Positions 28,184 through 36,701 of a stretch of DNA of 40,456 nucleotides are shown here, piece by piece. The notes beneath the pieces were generated by a model. That model searched no databases and was not told the origin of the DNA. It worked only from the letters and a program-made list of their open reading frames with translations. Made by a program: the position numbers and the translations under genes. The stretch comes from Dehalococcoidales bacterium. GTDB taxonomy: Bacteria; Chloroflexota; Dehalococcoidia; Dehalococcoidales; RBG-16-60-22. How positions within the stretch are numbered: the stretch's first letter is position 1; the number at the start of each line of letters is the position of its first letter. The stretch lies in the NCBI GenBank assembly GCA_028706655.1, contig JAQTVW010000004.1, forward strand, positions 1-40,456, written 5' to 3'.

Positions 28184-29113
28184 TTATTCGCGGCGTGCCT
28201 TTACCTGCCAGACCACGATTGCGATGATGATGATACCGACAACGATCGCCACAACAATCCACCAGTTAAATCCGCTCGGCGTCGGAGTGGGCGGAGTAGG
28301 GGTAGGCGTAGGCGTGGGTGTCGGCGTCGGTTTAGGCGTCGGTGTCGGCGACACGGTAGGCGTAGGGGTCGGCGTCGGTTTAGGCGTTGGCGTCGGCGAC
28401 ACGGTAGGCGTAGGGGTCGGCGTCGGTTTAGGCGTTGGCGTCGGCGACACGGTTGGGGTAGGCGTTGGAGTGGGTGTAGGAGTGGGTGTAGGAGTAGGCG
28501 TGGGCTGCGGTGCCGGCGCCGGAGGTACAGCCATGACTTCAAATACAGTGAAATGGGAAGTCGTACCGCTGACGGTACCTGTAACTGTATTGACGACAAT
28601 GTTGGACAGTGTCACCCACTTCCCTGCTGTCTGGTCATAGAATGCAATAACCAGGTCTTTCTCAGCAACACCAACCGGTAAGCTGGCTTTGACATATTTC
28701 AGAGTGATGGTTATCGGCGGTGAGAACGTGGCGCCGCTTGGTCCAAAATCATACGCCAGACCGATAACGCGGGCATCATCAGGAGGTGCCGGAGGCGGTG
28801 TCTGGGACAGCACGATTAATATGCTGTTCAAAGGAGTACCGGATTGGGATAAAGCTGTGGTGCCATCGTTAATATCTACCGTACAATAGCCATCAGCCGA
28901 TGTGGCTGTCACGTCATTCGTGACAACGCCGCTGCCGGTGATGGTATCTGATAAAGTTGTATAGCCATCCGGCAAGCCGCCGCCGCCGCCGCCGCCGGCG
29001 GAATCACCATAACCTTGCGCGTAGACTGTTGATGGCGGCACGAACGACAGTAAGGCTGTCAGCAACACCAGGCATAATATTGCTACCGTTCCAGTGTAAA
29101 CCTTGTTCTTCAT
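28184..29113 (-). CDS. Secreted, membrane-anchored surface protein with Pro-Thr stalk
   Basis: Signal peptide [33 protein letters not shown]; Gly-rich segment; [11 protein letters not shown]-type surface domain; (PT)n stalk; C-terminal [39 protein letters not shown]. Confidence 0.85.
   Translation of the reverse strand: MKNKVYTGTVAILCLVLLTALLSFVPPSTVYAQGYGDSAGGGGGGGLPDGYTTLSDTITGSGVVTNDVTATSADGYCTVDINDGTTALSQSGTPLNSILIVLSQTPPPAPPDDARVIGLAYDFGPSGATFSPPITITLKYVKASLPVGVAEKDLVIAFYDQTAGKWVTLSNIVVNTVTGTVSGTTSHFTVFEVMAVPPAPAPQPTPTPTPTPTPTPTPTPTVSPTPTPKPTPTPTPTVSPTPTPKPTPTPTPTVSPTPTPKPTPTPTPTPTPTPPTPTPSGFNWWIVVAIVVGIIIIAIVVWQVKARRE
28323..28466. repeat. Three tandem 48-bp units encoding a 16-aa [16 protein letters not shown]-type repeat
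   Basis: ggcgtcggtttaggcg... begins at 28323, 28371 and 28419 (48-bp spacing). Confidence 0.85.
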
Positions 29114-29190
29114 GTTAATAACCTCCTAAATATATTTGCTACTTCAGTGCAAGTCCTATCGGACTGCCCCAAGTTTTCGCAACAATCGCT

Positions 29191-30069
29191 TCATTTCTGT
29201 AGTGTCGGGTCAAGTGCTAATGCCCTATCGAAATCGGAAATTGCTTGCTCATAATATCCCAGACTGATGTAGGCTAAACCCCTGTTGCTATACGCGAGGG
29301 CAAGACCGGGGTCAAGTTCGATCGCTTTGGTACAATCGGCGACGGCTTGTTCGTACCTCCCCAATTTCACGTAGGCTAAACCCCGGTTACTATAGGCGAG
29401 TGCAAGTTTCGGGTCAAGGTCAATCGCCATGGTGCAATCTGTAATCGCCTGTTCGTATTGTCCCAGTTCGAGATATGCCCAGCCCCTGTTATTGTAGGCG
29501 AGAGCAAATCCCGGGTCGAGTTTAATCGCCTTGTTAAAAGCTTCGATGCCTTTGGTGTACTCTTCGCTGTTGTTAAAACTGACTCCCTGGTTATTGGCAG
29601 CAATGGCTGTTTCTGAGGTTGGCGCGCTAAACCACAACATTACGCCGAACAACACTGCCAGCGAAGCAGAAAACACTACCCTCGCCCAGTTCTTATGCGC
29701 CGTGATCATTGTAGACAATCCTTCAAACGACCGAAACGCTCCCTTTTTCTCACTGACAGGATTTGTTTCTCTATTTCCGCTCTCCGCCCGTAACTTTTTC
29801 AGTGTCTTGTGGTCCTTCAGCATCTCGGCGATATCTGAAGGTATTTTGCCGGCGAGCACTATCAATTCATCTCTATCGGTATTCAAAGCCCCGGCAAGAC
29901 TGTTGATTACTTTTTCACTGGGTGGCGGCAGGATACCGTTTTCAATCTTACTGAGGTACGTAAAATCAACCTCGACTTTTGCAGCCAGTGCGCGTTGCGT
30001 CAGCCCGGTCTCTATTCTTAATTGTTTAAGGCGACTGCCGAATCTCTTGGCATCTTCAATGTTTTCCAT
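29191..30069 (-). CDS. XRE-type HTH protein with TM segment and C-terminal TPR repeats
   Basis: HTH FGSRLKQLRIETGLTQRALAAKVEVDFTYLSKIENG; TM WARVVFSASLAVLFGVMLWFSAP; TPRs ...ALAYNNRGWAYLELGQYEQAITDCTMAIDLDP... repeated every 34 aa. Confidence 0.87.
   Translation of the reverse strand: MENIEDAKRFGSRLKQLRIETGLTQRALAAKVEVDFTYLSKIENGILPPPSEKVINSLAGALNTDRDELIVLAGKIPSDIAEMLKDHKTLKKLRAESGNRETNPVSEKKGAFRSFEGLSTMITAHKNWARVVFSASLAVLFGVMLWFSAPTSETAIAANNQGVSFNNSEEYTKGIEAFNKAIKLDPGFALAYNNRGWAYLELGQYEQAITDCTMAIDLDPKLALAYSNRGLAYVKLGRYEQAVADCTKAIELDPGLALAYSNRGLAYISLGYYEQAISDFDRALALDPTLQK
29215..29540. repeat. Tandem direct repeats of about 102 bp encoding 34-aa TPR units
   Basis: Recurrent 'taggctaaacccc(t/g)gtt(g/a)ctata(c/g)gcga' and 'gggtcaag(t/g)tc(g/a)atcgc' blocks every 102 bp. 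Confidence 0.75.
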
Positions 30070-30206
30070 AGATATACCTTCACAGATATAGCTGATTCTA
30101 GCTCATGTTGAGTGAAAAGTCAATAGGTTTTAGCAAACCGGGGGCGGCTTGTTGAGTAATGACTCAAATACAGACGTAGAATAGCTTTGGGCGGCGGTTA
30201 GTATCG

Positions 30207-31058
30207 CTACGGATTTATTTGCCAGCAGCTGATGTCAAGTAGACTGGTACCCTGCCATACCCCAGCCCTGATGGAAGACTTCTGTCCGGAATCGTTGGAT
30301 GCTTGCGCTGTGATAGTATACGGGAGACTGTCCGAGTCCCAAACGGTGCCGACATCATCACGGGTAGCGCGGACGAAACCGTGTCCCTCGATCCCATTGA
30401 TGCCTTCCGCCCCACTGAGTTCGAAGGAATGATCTTTACTGGATCCCGCGCTGATAGTCGTCGGGCTTGGCAGAGTCCAGATGACAGTGATGCCGGAACC
30501 GGGATACCCGTTGACATCGGGATCAAGACTTGTGATGTCACCGCCGGTAGAATCTTCGACAAAGCTGATACCTGCCGGAAAATCGATTAATATTTGTTCT
30601 ATTTTCATGTTGCCGCTGCCATTGTTAAAAAGATTCATCGTGTAGTAATAAACGCCGGCGCTCCAGGTTATTTCCTTGGTAATAATCAGCCAATCCGAGT
30701 GTTCTCCGGACCCGCCAATCATTTCGCCGAAAACAACAGTCACTTCGTCTATTGTCACGCCTACAGTCATCCCGTTGATGCCGGTCAGTTCGTACGAATA
30801 AGGGAACGAAGCGGGCTTGTCGTTAACCAGTTTCCAGAGCGCATCCTCGATACCGGCTTCCGCTGCGTAAAGTCCTTTTGTTTTTGCTTCGGTTGCATCA
30901 CTGCTTTTAAGACTGGTAGCAGCGTAATTCAGGGAAGGTACGGTAACAAGACTCCCAAAAACCAGCAGCGCCAGGACAATCGGCAGCGCCTGCCCGGACT
31001 GGCCGCAACAGATGCGTTTCCACCACTTTTTCAAAGCACACTCACATTGTAAAATCAT
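30207..31058 (-). CDS. PilX-like/pseudopilin-associated protein
   Basis: CCGQSGQALPIVLALLVFGSLVTVPSLNYAATSLKSSDATEAKTKGLYAAEAGIEDALWKL matches the N-terminal pattern of PilX-like minor pilins. Confidence 0.65.
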   Translation of the reverse strand: MILQCECALKKWWKRICCGQSGQALPIVLALLVFGSLVTVPSLNYAATSLKSSDATEAKTKGLYAAEAGIEDALWKLVNDKPASFPYSYELTGINGMTVGVTIDEVTVVFGEMIGGSGEHSDWLIITKEITWSAGVYYYTMNLFNNGSGNMKIEQILIDFPAGISFVEDSTGGDITSLDPDVNGYPGSGITVIWTLPSPTTISAGSSKDHSFELSGAEGINGIEGHGFVRATRDDVGTVWDSDSLPYTITAQASNDSGQKSSIRAGVWQGTSLLDISCWQINP

Positions 31059-31567
31059 TGCCGCTGATCAATTCCATATTCGCGGGAAACTGTCCTTTCA
31101 CCAAAATGTGTCTGGATGTTTAACTGCCAGACATGACCTTGCTGGGTGAAGCCAGCGCCAGCGATGTAGTCCGCTACTTGCCTGGTCTTGTTTTCTGTAA
31201 CCACATTTTCTCTGTCCCGGACAACGAACGTGCGGTTCAGCTTTTGCAGTGAACCCGAGTTGAGCCAGAGATAACGGATATCGTAAGAGTCACCATTCTC
31301 CCAATCCTTCCAGAAGATGGAGATGAACTCATCATCGGAAGTACAGGGATCATCACCGAGCGTGATATTCTGAGAACAGATGACATCCTGACTTATCCAG
31401 TAGCCTGCCTGCTGGGCGTGGCTCACCGCCACCGCCTGGTTATCGTTGCGCTGCGTACTGGTTATCAGTTGCGTTACCGTCATGCCGGCACCAATCGCGA
31501 TCAGGGAAGAAAGCCCGAGAACCACGACCAGTTCAATTGTAAAGAAGCCCCTTTCACTTCTTGTCAT
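31055..31567 (-). CDS. Prepilin-type N-terminal cleavage/methylation domain protein (PulJ-like)
   Basis: MTRSERGFFTIELVVVLGLSSLIAIGAGM class III signal; 4-nt overlap with neighbours. Confidence 0.75.
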   Translation of the reverse strand: MTRSERGFFTIELVVVLGLSSLIAIGAGMTVTQLITSTQRNDNQAVAVSHAQQAGYWISQDVICSQNITLGDDPCTSDDEFISIFWKDWENGDSYDIRYLWLNSGSLQKLNRTFVVRDRENVVTENKTRQVADYIAGAGFTQQGHVWQLNIQTHFGERTVSREYGIDQRQ

Positions 31568-31932
31568 CGGTCTACCTTATATATTTTAACGGATAGTACA
31601 GTCTTGCCGTTGCGTGTTGCACTGACCGTCACTTGCTGTATGCCGTCATCGCTGACGTGGACCAACGACGTTGAAGGCGCGGGAACCGTCCAGCCGGCGG
31701 GAATGTCCATCGAGCCATCAATGGGATAAGTTGCCGGATGGGATTGGTACGCGCAGCTTTTAACGTATTCAATTTCGCTGCGCACGAGGCTGTCAGCAAT
31801 CGCCTGCTCGCTGGTGATTACGGTAGCTTTGGTAGTCGTTGCCATACCGCTGAGCAGGGCGACTGCCACGATACCGAGTATCGCCAGCGCGACAAGAGTT
31901 TCAATGAGAATAAAACCGCGTTCGGCTTTCAT
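31564..31932 (-). CDS. Prepilin-type N-terminal cleavage/methylation domain protein (PulI/PilV-like)
   Basis: MKAERGFILIETLVALAILGIVAVALLSGM class III signal. Confidence 0.78.
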   Translation of the reverse strand: MKAERGFILIETLVALAILGIVAVALLSGMATTTKATVITSEQAIADSLVRSEIEYVKSCAYQSHPATYPIDGSMDIPAGWTVPAPSTSLVHVSDDGIQQVTVSATRNGKTVLSVKIYKVDR

Positions 31933-32200
31933 GCCTGTATATCCCGTTTTTAAGTGCAAACCCCCCTATAATATTTTCACCGAAATACCTGGTAAATCCA
32001 ATAGTCTTTTAGTCATTTGCGTATGGCAATTTAGTACTAGGCAAAAGCATAGCGTTTCAGGCACTGCAGCAATTATAATTATTCAATGCGAGTGACCTGT
32101 TTACAGAAATGATATTAACAGGATTGATATTATTAGCCCGGGTTTGTTTATCGTTTGTTTATAGATACCGTGATAGTCTGATGTCGGTTGAGAGTGACCT

Positions 32201-32836
32201 ATGAATCCGAAATCTTTAACCAGACTAGTTGAAGAATCCACGGCAGTAGCAACTGGCGCGAACGCTGCGGTACCGCGCCAGAGCAAGCCTTCCGTGCAGG
32301 ATTTTATGTTCCTGCTCAGCAAGGTGAAGATGCTCTTTGACCTTCCCGAGACAGAAAATATATACAGATTTATCGCCGTGTCACTCTCGGAATTTCTGAA
32401 CAGTTCGGTGGTGTTTGTCAGTTCATATGACCAGCCTAAGAACATAATGAAAGTGCAGGGACTGGCTGGATTGGGCGGCTATACCGAAAAGATAGTACAT
32501 ATGATTGGTTCAAATCCTGCCGCTTTGTCTACACCGATGACGGAAGATTGCCGCAGGGGCCTGGTTACCAGCAAATTCACCAACGTTGGCGGGGGGATTT
32601 ACGAACTTGCGAATCACTCTTTACCCAAAATCGTATGCTCCGGCGTGGAAGAGTTTATCGGAATCAGATATACCTACGCAATGGGGCTGACCTGGCACGA
32701 TAGGATCCTGGGCAGCGTGGCGGTGTTGAGCCGAGTGGAAATCCGCGATTCTGCCGTAATCGAAACCTTCATTAACTATGCCGCGCTGGCGGTCCGGCAG
32801 AGGCTGGAGAAAGAAAACAACCCCGCCGATACTTAG
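32201..32836 (+). CDS. Stand-alone GAF-like sensor domain protein (tentative)
   Basis: GAF-like organisation: KMLFDLPETENIYRFIAVSLSEFLNSSVVFVSSYD...LTWHDRILGSVAVLSR...FINYAALAVRQRLEKE. Confidence 0.5.
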   Translation: MNPKSLTRLVEESTAVATGANAAVPRQSKPSVQDFMFLLSKVKMLFDLPETENIYRFIAVSLSEFLNSSVVFVSSYDQPKNIMKVQGLAGLGGYTEKIVHMIGSNPAALSTPMTEDCRRGLVTSKFTNVGGGIYELANHSLPKIVCSGVEEFIGIRYTYAMGLTWHDRILGSVAVLSRVEIRDSAVIETFINYAALAVRQRLEKENNPADT

Positions 32837-32859
32837 CTGATTATTTGAATGGAAGGTAA

Positions 32860-32888
32860 AGAGCCCTCAGAAATAGGGGCTCTTTTAT
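32860..32888 (+). terminator. Rho-independent terminator
   Basis: AGAGCCC-tcagaaatag-GGGCTCT followed by TTTATTTT. Confidence 0.75.
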
Positions 32889-33037
32889 TTTGCCAATCCC
32901 AAGATAGTTCAGGATAGGTAGTCTATTCCAGCATTCAGCTTCCCTTGATACTTATAGTCATGGCGCACTAGGATTACAAGAAGCTGTAACTGCATTCAAG
33001 TAAATTTTACCAAGACATGTTTATGATATAAATAATT

Positions 33038-33745
33038 CTAAGAAGATCTCACAGTCTTAGCCTTTTGCTTATTTTTCCTCGATCTTCTTGATGCTGTAAG
33101 AGTCCGTGCTTTATAATCCAGTTCATATAAAAAGTTTAGAAGATCTTCACATAGCTCTATTGCTAGCCTAAGATCCTCAGTACTTGGCGCAGATAATTCA
33201 TGGGCTGCTTCGTTTCCGATGAATCTTATGCTATGAAGGTTTGACACGATATTCTTAGGTAAGATTGTCGTCATGTTGTCTATCTTTTGTTGAAGGTTCT
33301 GCCCAGCTATTTTCTTGTCAGAGCATATCCCCTCAAGTAACGAACGTATACTTAGCGCACATAAGATATTCAATTTGTTATTGTACGCGCCAAGAGTTTC
33401 TCTATATATGTTACTCAGCTTATCTTTTAATTGTTTGAACTCTTTAGAATTTATTTGGAACTCATTTCGTGGTGGATGGTAGGTAAAGTCCCATGAACTC
33501 TCATCATTGAGGTTATCGGAATTTACATCAACAATGTAGTATTCCTCCAACAATCCGGTCTTGCAACCAGAGCAAACCCTTAGACGATATCCTGCTCTTT
33601 CAACAAAGATTAATGAACCGTCAAAATCGTCATAATTTGGATAGTCTCTGAAATGTTCGCCCTTACAGGTATGCTCGGTTTCACATTTACATTTATTACA
33701 GAAAATGTACTTTGGTTTTGCATTGGATATAGATGTTTTAGTCAC
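33038..33745 (-). CDS. Zinc-ribbon plus DUF4145-like protein
   Basis: N-terminal FCNKCKCETEHTC...RVCSGCKTG zinc ligands; C-terminal YNNKLNILCALSIRSLLEGICSDKKIAGQNLQQKIDNM...LHSIRFIGNEAAHELSAPSTEDLRLAIELCEDLLNFLYE matches the DUF4145 pattern; AT-rich. Confidence 0.75.
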   Translation of the reverse strand: MTKTSISNAKPKYIFCNKCKCETEHTCKGEHFRDYPNYDDFDGSLIFVERAGYRLRVCSGCKTGLLEEYYIVDVNSDNLNDESSWDFTYHPPRNEFQINSKEFKQLKDKLSNIYRETLGAYNNKLNILCALSIRSLLEGICSDKKIAGQNLQQKIDNMTTILPKNIVSNLHSIRFIGNEAAHELSAPSTEDLRLAIELCEDLLNFLYELDYKARTLTASRRSRKNKQKAKTVRSS

Positions 33746-33846
33746 ACTTCACCCTTTGCATCTACACTTCGCATATTCTGAGGTTATTCTAATTACACCT
33801 TACTAGCATGTCAACTTGGGCTTAATGCCCATTTCACAAGAAATTC

Positions 33847-33922
33847 TGGCGCGCCTGGGGGGATTCGAACCCACGACCACCGGTTTCGAAGACCGATGCT
33901 CTATCCACTGAGCTACAGGCGC
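33847..33922 (-). tRNA. tRNA-Arg (anticodon TCG)
   Basis: Minus strand GCGCCTGTAGCTCAGTGGATAGAGCATCGGTCTTCGAAACCGGTGGTCGTGGGTTCGAATCCCCCCAGGCGCGCCA; cloverleaf with encoded CCA; anticodon loop CTTCGAA. Confidence 0.96.
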
Positions 33923-34008
33923 ACAAGCTCAATTATAGACGATACCCCAAAAATTTGCACTGCATTTCTTACGCCTCTGTGCTATCATATTGGCACAAGG
34001 AGGTGCCC

Positions 34009-34320
34009 ATGTTTAAAGTCGTTTCCCTCTGGAACCTGCGCCCCGGCGTCAGCCCTGAAGAAGCCGAAAAGCAATATTATGAAGAGCATATACCCATCGC
34101 CAAAAAGATTCCCGGTCTGCGCAAATATATCATCGGCAAAGGGAGAGGTAAAGACCATCCCTTCTACCGCATCGCGGAACTTTATTTTGATGATAAAGAT
34201 GCGATGAGCGCCGGCTTCGCTTCGCCGGAAGGCAAGGCGACCATCGAAGACAATGGCTTCACATCTCGCATCAAGGATAGAATCGTTGTGTATTATGACG
34301 AAGAGGAGGTCAAGCTCTAA
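34009..34320 (+). CDS. EthD-like/dimeric alpha-beta barrel protein
   Basis: MFKVVSLWNLRPGVSPEEAEKQYYEEHIPIAKKIPGLRKYIIGKG...; AAGGAGG RBS before ATG 34009. Confidence 0.8.
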   Translation: MFKVVSLWNLRPGVSPEEAEKQYYEEHIPIAKKIPGLRKYIIGKGRGKDHPFYRIAELYFDDKDAMSAGFASPEGKATIEDNGFTSRIKDRIVVYYDEEEVKL

Positions 34321-34322
34321 AT

Positions 34323-34754
34323 ATGGAAGATAAATCGGCAAAGGTCTGGCGGCGTTTCCAGGATATTACCGGCTATACAGACAAAGAACTGGCGATATTC
34401 AAAGCGAACCCCAAATTTATGAAGATGATGAATACCCCCGCGTACCGGACGCATAAAATTATCGCCGAGGTAGTCGAATCGCACGGCTGCATCTGTCAGC
34501 ACAAGACAGGGCAGCGTATCGTCATGAGCGGCAACGGCGCCCTGGTTAGTGCCGAATGCCCGCCGATTATGTGCATCGGGCTGGTCTCCCAGTTGAACAG
34601 TGTCGTGGCAGCCGTTTTCGAGCGGTTCGCCGCCGGTCTCGATCCCAACGGATTGCTCACTGATACTATCGGATGTGTGGATGTGGGCATTAACTGCGGG
34701 GGCTGGGGGCGGGTACTGGCAAAGATTTTCGTGGAGGGACCGTCTAACAAGTAG
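34323..34754 (+). CDS. Uncharacterised protein resembling the TIGR04076 family (tentative)
   Basis: Contains CICQHKTGQRIVMSGNGALVSAECPPIMCIGLVSQLNSVVAAVFERFAAGLDPNG; adjacent to and co-directional with the EthD gene. Confidence 0.5.
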   Translation: MEDKSAKVWRRFQDITGYTDKELAIFKANPKFMKMMNTPAYRTHKIIAEVVESHGCICQHKTGQRIVMSGNGALVSAECPPIMCIGLVSQLNSVVAAVFERFAAGLDPNGLLTDTIGCVDVGINCGGWGRVLAKIFVEGPSNK

Positions 34755-34759
34755 GATGA

Positions 34760-34838
34760 TGGGGTGAGTGGAGGGATTTGAACCCTCGCTCTCCAGGGCC
34801 ACAACCTGGCGCCTTAGACCAGCTGGGCTACACTCACC
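34760..34838 (-). tRNA. tRNA-His (anticodon GTG)
   Basis: Minus strand GGTGAGTGTAGCCCAGCTGGTCTAAGGCGCCAGGTTGTGGCCCTGGAGAGCGAGGGTTCAAATCCCTCCACTCACCCCA; G-1:C73 pair, anticodon GTG, encoded CCA. Confidence 0.95.
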
Positions 34839-34899
34839 ATAAACCTAGTTATTATAGCCTATCCAGCGGGCTTGTTTCAATGCGGGGGAGGATAAGCCA

Positions 34900-34939
34900 C
34901 TCACACTGAGCTGGTGGCTCGGCGGGCTCACGATACGCG
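34900..34939. repeat. Possible decayed copy of the 17041-17096 repeat
   Basis: ctcacactgagctggtggctcggcgggctcacgatacgcg aligns with both arms of the first element; the middle segment is missing. Confidence 0.4.
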
Positions 34940-34951
34940 GAATGAGTTTAA

Positions 34952-35236
34952 CTATTTGTCGGAAAGTTCAACGATAGTGACGCCGGCGCTGCCTTCTCCC
35001 GGAATACCCCCGCGGTATGATTTGACCAGCGGATGGGTCGACAGATAGCGCCAGACCAGATTGCGGATAGTCCCCGTGCCCTTGCCGTGGACGACTTTGA
35101 CCTGGTAAAAACCGGCGACAAAGGATTCATGCAGGAAATTATCGAGCAGGGGCAGTGCTTCATCCTGGGTGAGATGGCGCAGGCGCAGTTCGTTCGCAGC
35201 CGGCGGCGATTCTGGTTCCAGACGCTTGGGGTTCAT
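34952..35236 (-). CDS. Stand-alone Smr domain protein
   Basis: LRLRHLTQDEALPLLDNFLHESFVAGFYQVKVVHGKGTGTIRNLVWRYLSTHPLVKSYRGGIPGEGSAGVTIVEL is the Smr (MutS2 C-terminal) pattern. Confidence 0.87.
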   Translation of the reverse strand: MNPKRLEPESPPAANELRLRHLTQDEALPLLDNFLHESFVAGFYQVKVVHGKGTGTIRNLVWRYLSTHPLVKSYRGGIPGEGSAGVTIVELSDK

Positions 35237-35294
35237 TCCTTTTAATATAAGTCAAAACGGAGTCCCGGCGCAATCTGGATACAAATGAAGACGG

Positions 35295-36281
35295 CTAAAT
35301 GCTGTGCTGGCTGAGACCGAGCAGAGTGTTGACCACTACCGGGTCGAATTGGGTGCCGCTGCAACGTTTCATCTCGATATATGCTTCCGGCAACGACATC
35401 GCGGGGCGATAGGGACGGTCGGAGGTCATCGCATCAAAAGCGTCGGCAGCCGCCACAATCCTGGCGCCGAGCGGGATATCGTCCCGGGCAATAAGCTGGT
35501 TCAAGCCCCCGCCGTCATAATGGTCGTGGTGGTGGGAGATGATGGAAACCACCGCATCGTTTACCAATGGCTGGACCAGGTGGGGACCGACCATGGCATG
35601 GGTCATGATGTGGCGGTATTCCTCCGTGGTCAGCTCGCCGGGTTTGTTCAGGATACGCGGGTCGATAGCAACCTTGCCGACATCATGCAGCAGGGCGCCC
35701 CAGTAAAGGTCATCAAGCTCTTCCGAGTTCATGTTAAGCCTCTGCCCGATGGCGAGGGCGACTTCCGTCACATCCTGTGAATGGCCTGCCGTATATTTGT
35801 CATTAGCTTCCAGTGTGCTGACGAGCGTCCGGATAGTGCCCAGAAAGAGGCTCCGTAGTCCCTGTTTATATTGATGGGTCTTCTGGTAATCGCGGAGTTG
35901 CAATTCCAAGCGGTGTTTTTCCAGGGCAAGAGTCACGCTCAGCAGAACATCATCGAGGGTGAAGGGCTTGCGGATGTAGTCCTGGGCGCCGTCTTTGATG
36001 CATTGGGCGATAACGCGGGTGTCTGTTACGCCGCTTGCCATGACTACCGATGTCTCAGGGAACCGGGTCTGGATTTCCGGCAGCAGTTCGTTGCCATGCT
36101 TGCCCGGCATCTCGATGTCCAGAACCACCAGGTCGGACGGTTTCAAGACAAGTTTGGCTATTGCCTGTTCGGCGTTGCCGGCTTCGTCGCACTGATAGCC
36201 GGATTTTGACAGCTTGCGGTTCAGCACATAACGAAGCGTTTCTTCATCATCGACAATTAAAATGCTTCCCGGTTTAGCCAT
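35295..36281 (-). CDS. Response regulator with REC and HD-GYP-type output domain
   Basis: REC: ILIVDDEETLRYVLNRKLSK...DLVVLDIEMPGKHG...GAQDYIRKPF; HD: LLHDVGKVAID, SHHHDHYDGGG, ARIVAAADAFDAMTSDRPYR. Confidence 0.92.
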   Translation of the reverse strand: MAKPGSILIVDDEETLRYVLNRKLSKSGYQCDEAGNAEQAIAKLVLKPSDLVVLDIEMPGKHGNELLPEIQTRFPETSVVMASGVTDTRVIAQCIKDGAQDYIRKPFTLDDVLLSVTLALEKHRLELQLRDYQKTHQYKQGLRSLFLGTIRTLVSTLEANDKYTAGHSQDVTEVALAIGQRLNMNSEELDDLYWGALLHDVGKVAIDPRILNKPGELTTEEYRHIMTHAMVGPHLVQPLVNDAVVSIISHHHDHYDGGGLNQLIARDDIPLGARIVAAADAFDAMTSDRPYRPAMSLPEAYIEMKRCSGTQFDPVVVNTLLGLSQHSI

Positions 36282-36311
36282 TGGCGTCCTCCATTTGTTT
36301 GCGTTGTCAGG

Positions 36312-36623
36312 TTATATTAATACCAGCAGTAATTCTTTGATATTCCAGCCGACCACCAGTGTCAGCAGGACGATGGCGGGCAGGAACCACTTGCCGGGTA
36401 CCAGAAGTACCAGAAGCACGGGAAGGACAAGTTTGAACAGAAGCAGGTCCACCGGCGTGTGAATCAGATTAGCCATGAAAGGGTTTAATTCACTGAACCC
36501 GGCTGATACTGCCGCCAGGGTCAACAACAGGTCTGCCTGCTGCAGGAACAGGTAACCGACTTTAAGCGGTATGTCATGAGTCGGATTGGCGTCTCTCAGC
36601 AGTCTTTCGTAGCGGTAATTCAT
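36312..36623 (-). CDS. DUF5658-like small membrane protein
   Basis: LQQADLLLTLAAVSAGFSELNPFMANLI and hydrophobic segments. Confidence 0.65.
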   Translation of the reverse strand: MNYRYERLLRDANPTHDIPLKVGYLFLQQADLLLTLAAVSAGFSELNPFMANLIHTPVDLLLFKLVLPVLLVLLVPGKWFLPAIVLLTLVVGWNIKELLLVLI

Positions 36624-36701
36624 TTGATTCTCTTAAATCCTGTGCTTTATATATGACCCAGAGTATCGTTCCGGCGGCAAACGGGGCATAAACGTTTTTA
36701 C

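Noticed and set aside
28287-28510. CRISPR-like short regular repeats
   Set aside because: The repeats are coding, in frame, contiguous and without unique spacers; they encode a Pro-Thr stalk.
28179-28640. GVGVGVGVG-type and Arg-rich ORFs (also 27944-28681)
   Set aside because: Frame-shifted or antisense readings of the 48-bp Pro-Thr repeat DNA.
32958-33860. Possible attachment-site duplicate (tggcgcactaggatta near 32960 versus tRNA-Arg 3' end tggcgcgcctggggggatt)
   Set aside because: Only about six contiguous bases match, so similarity is at chance level.
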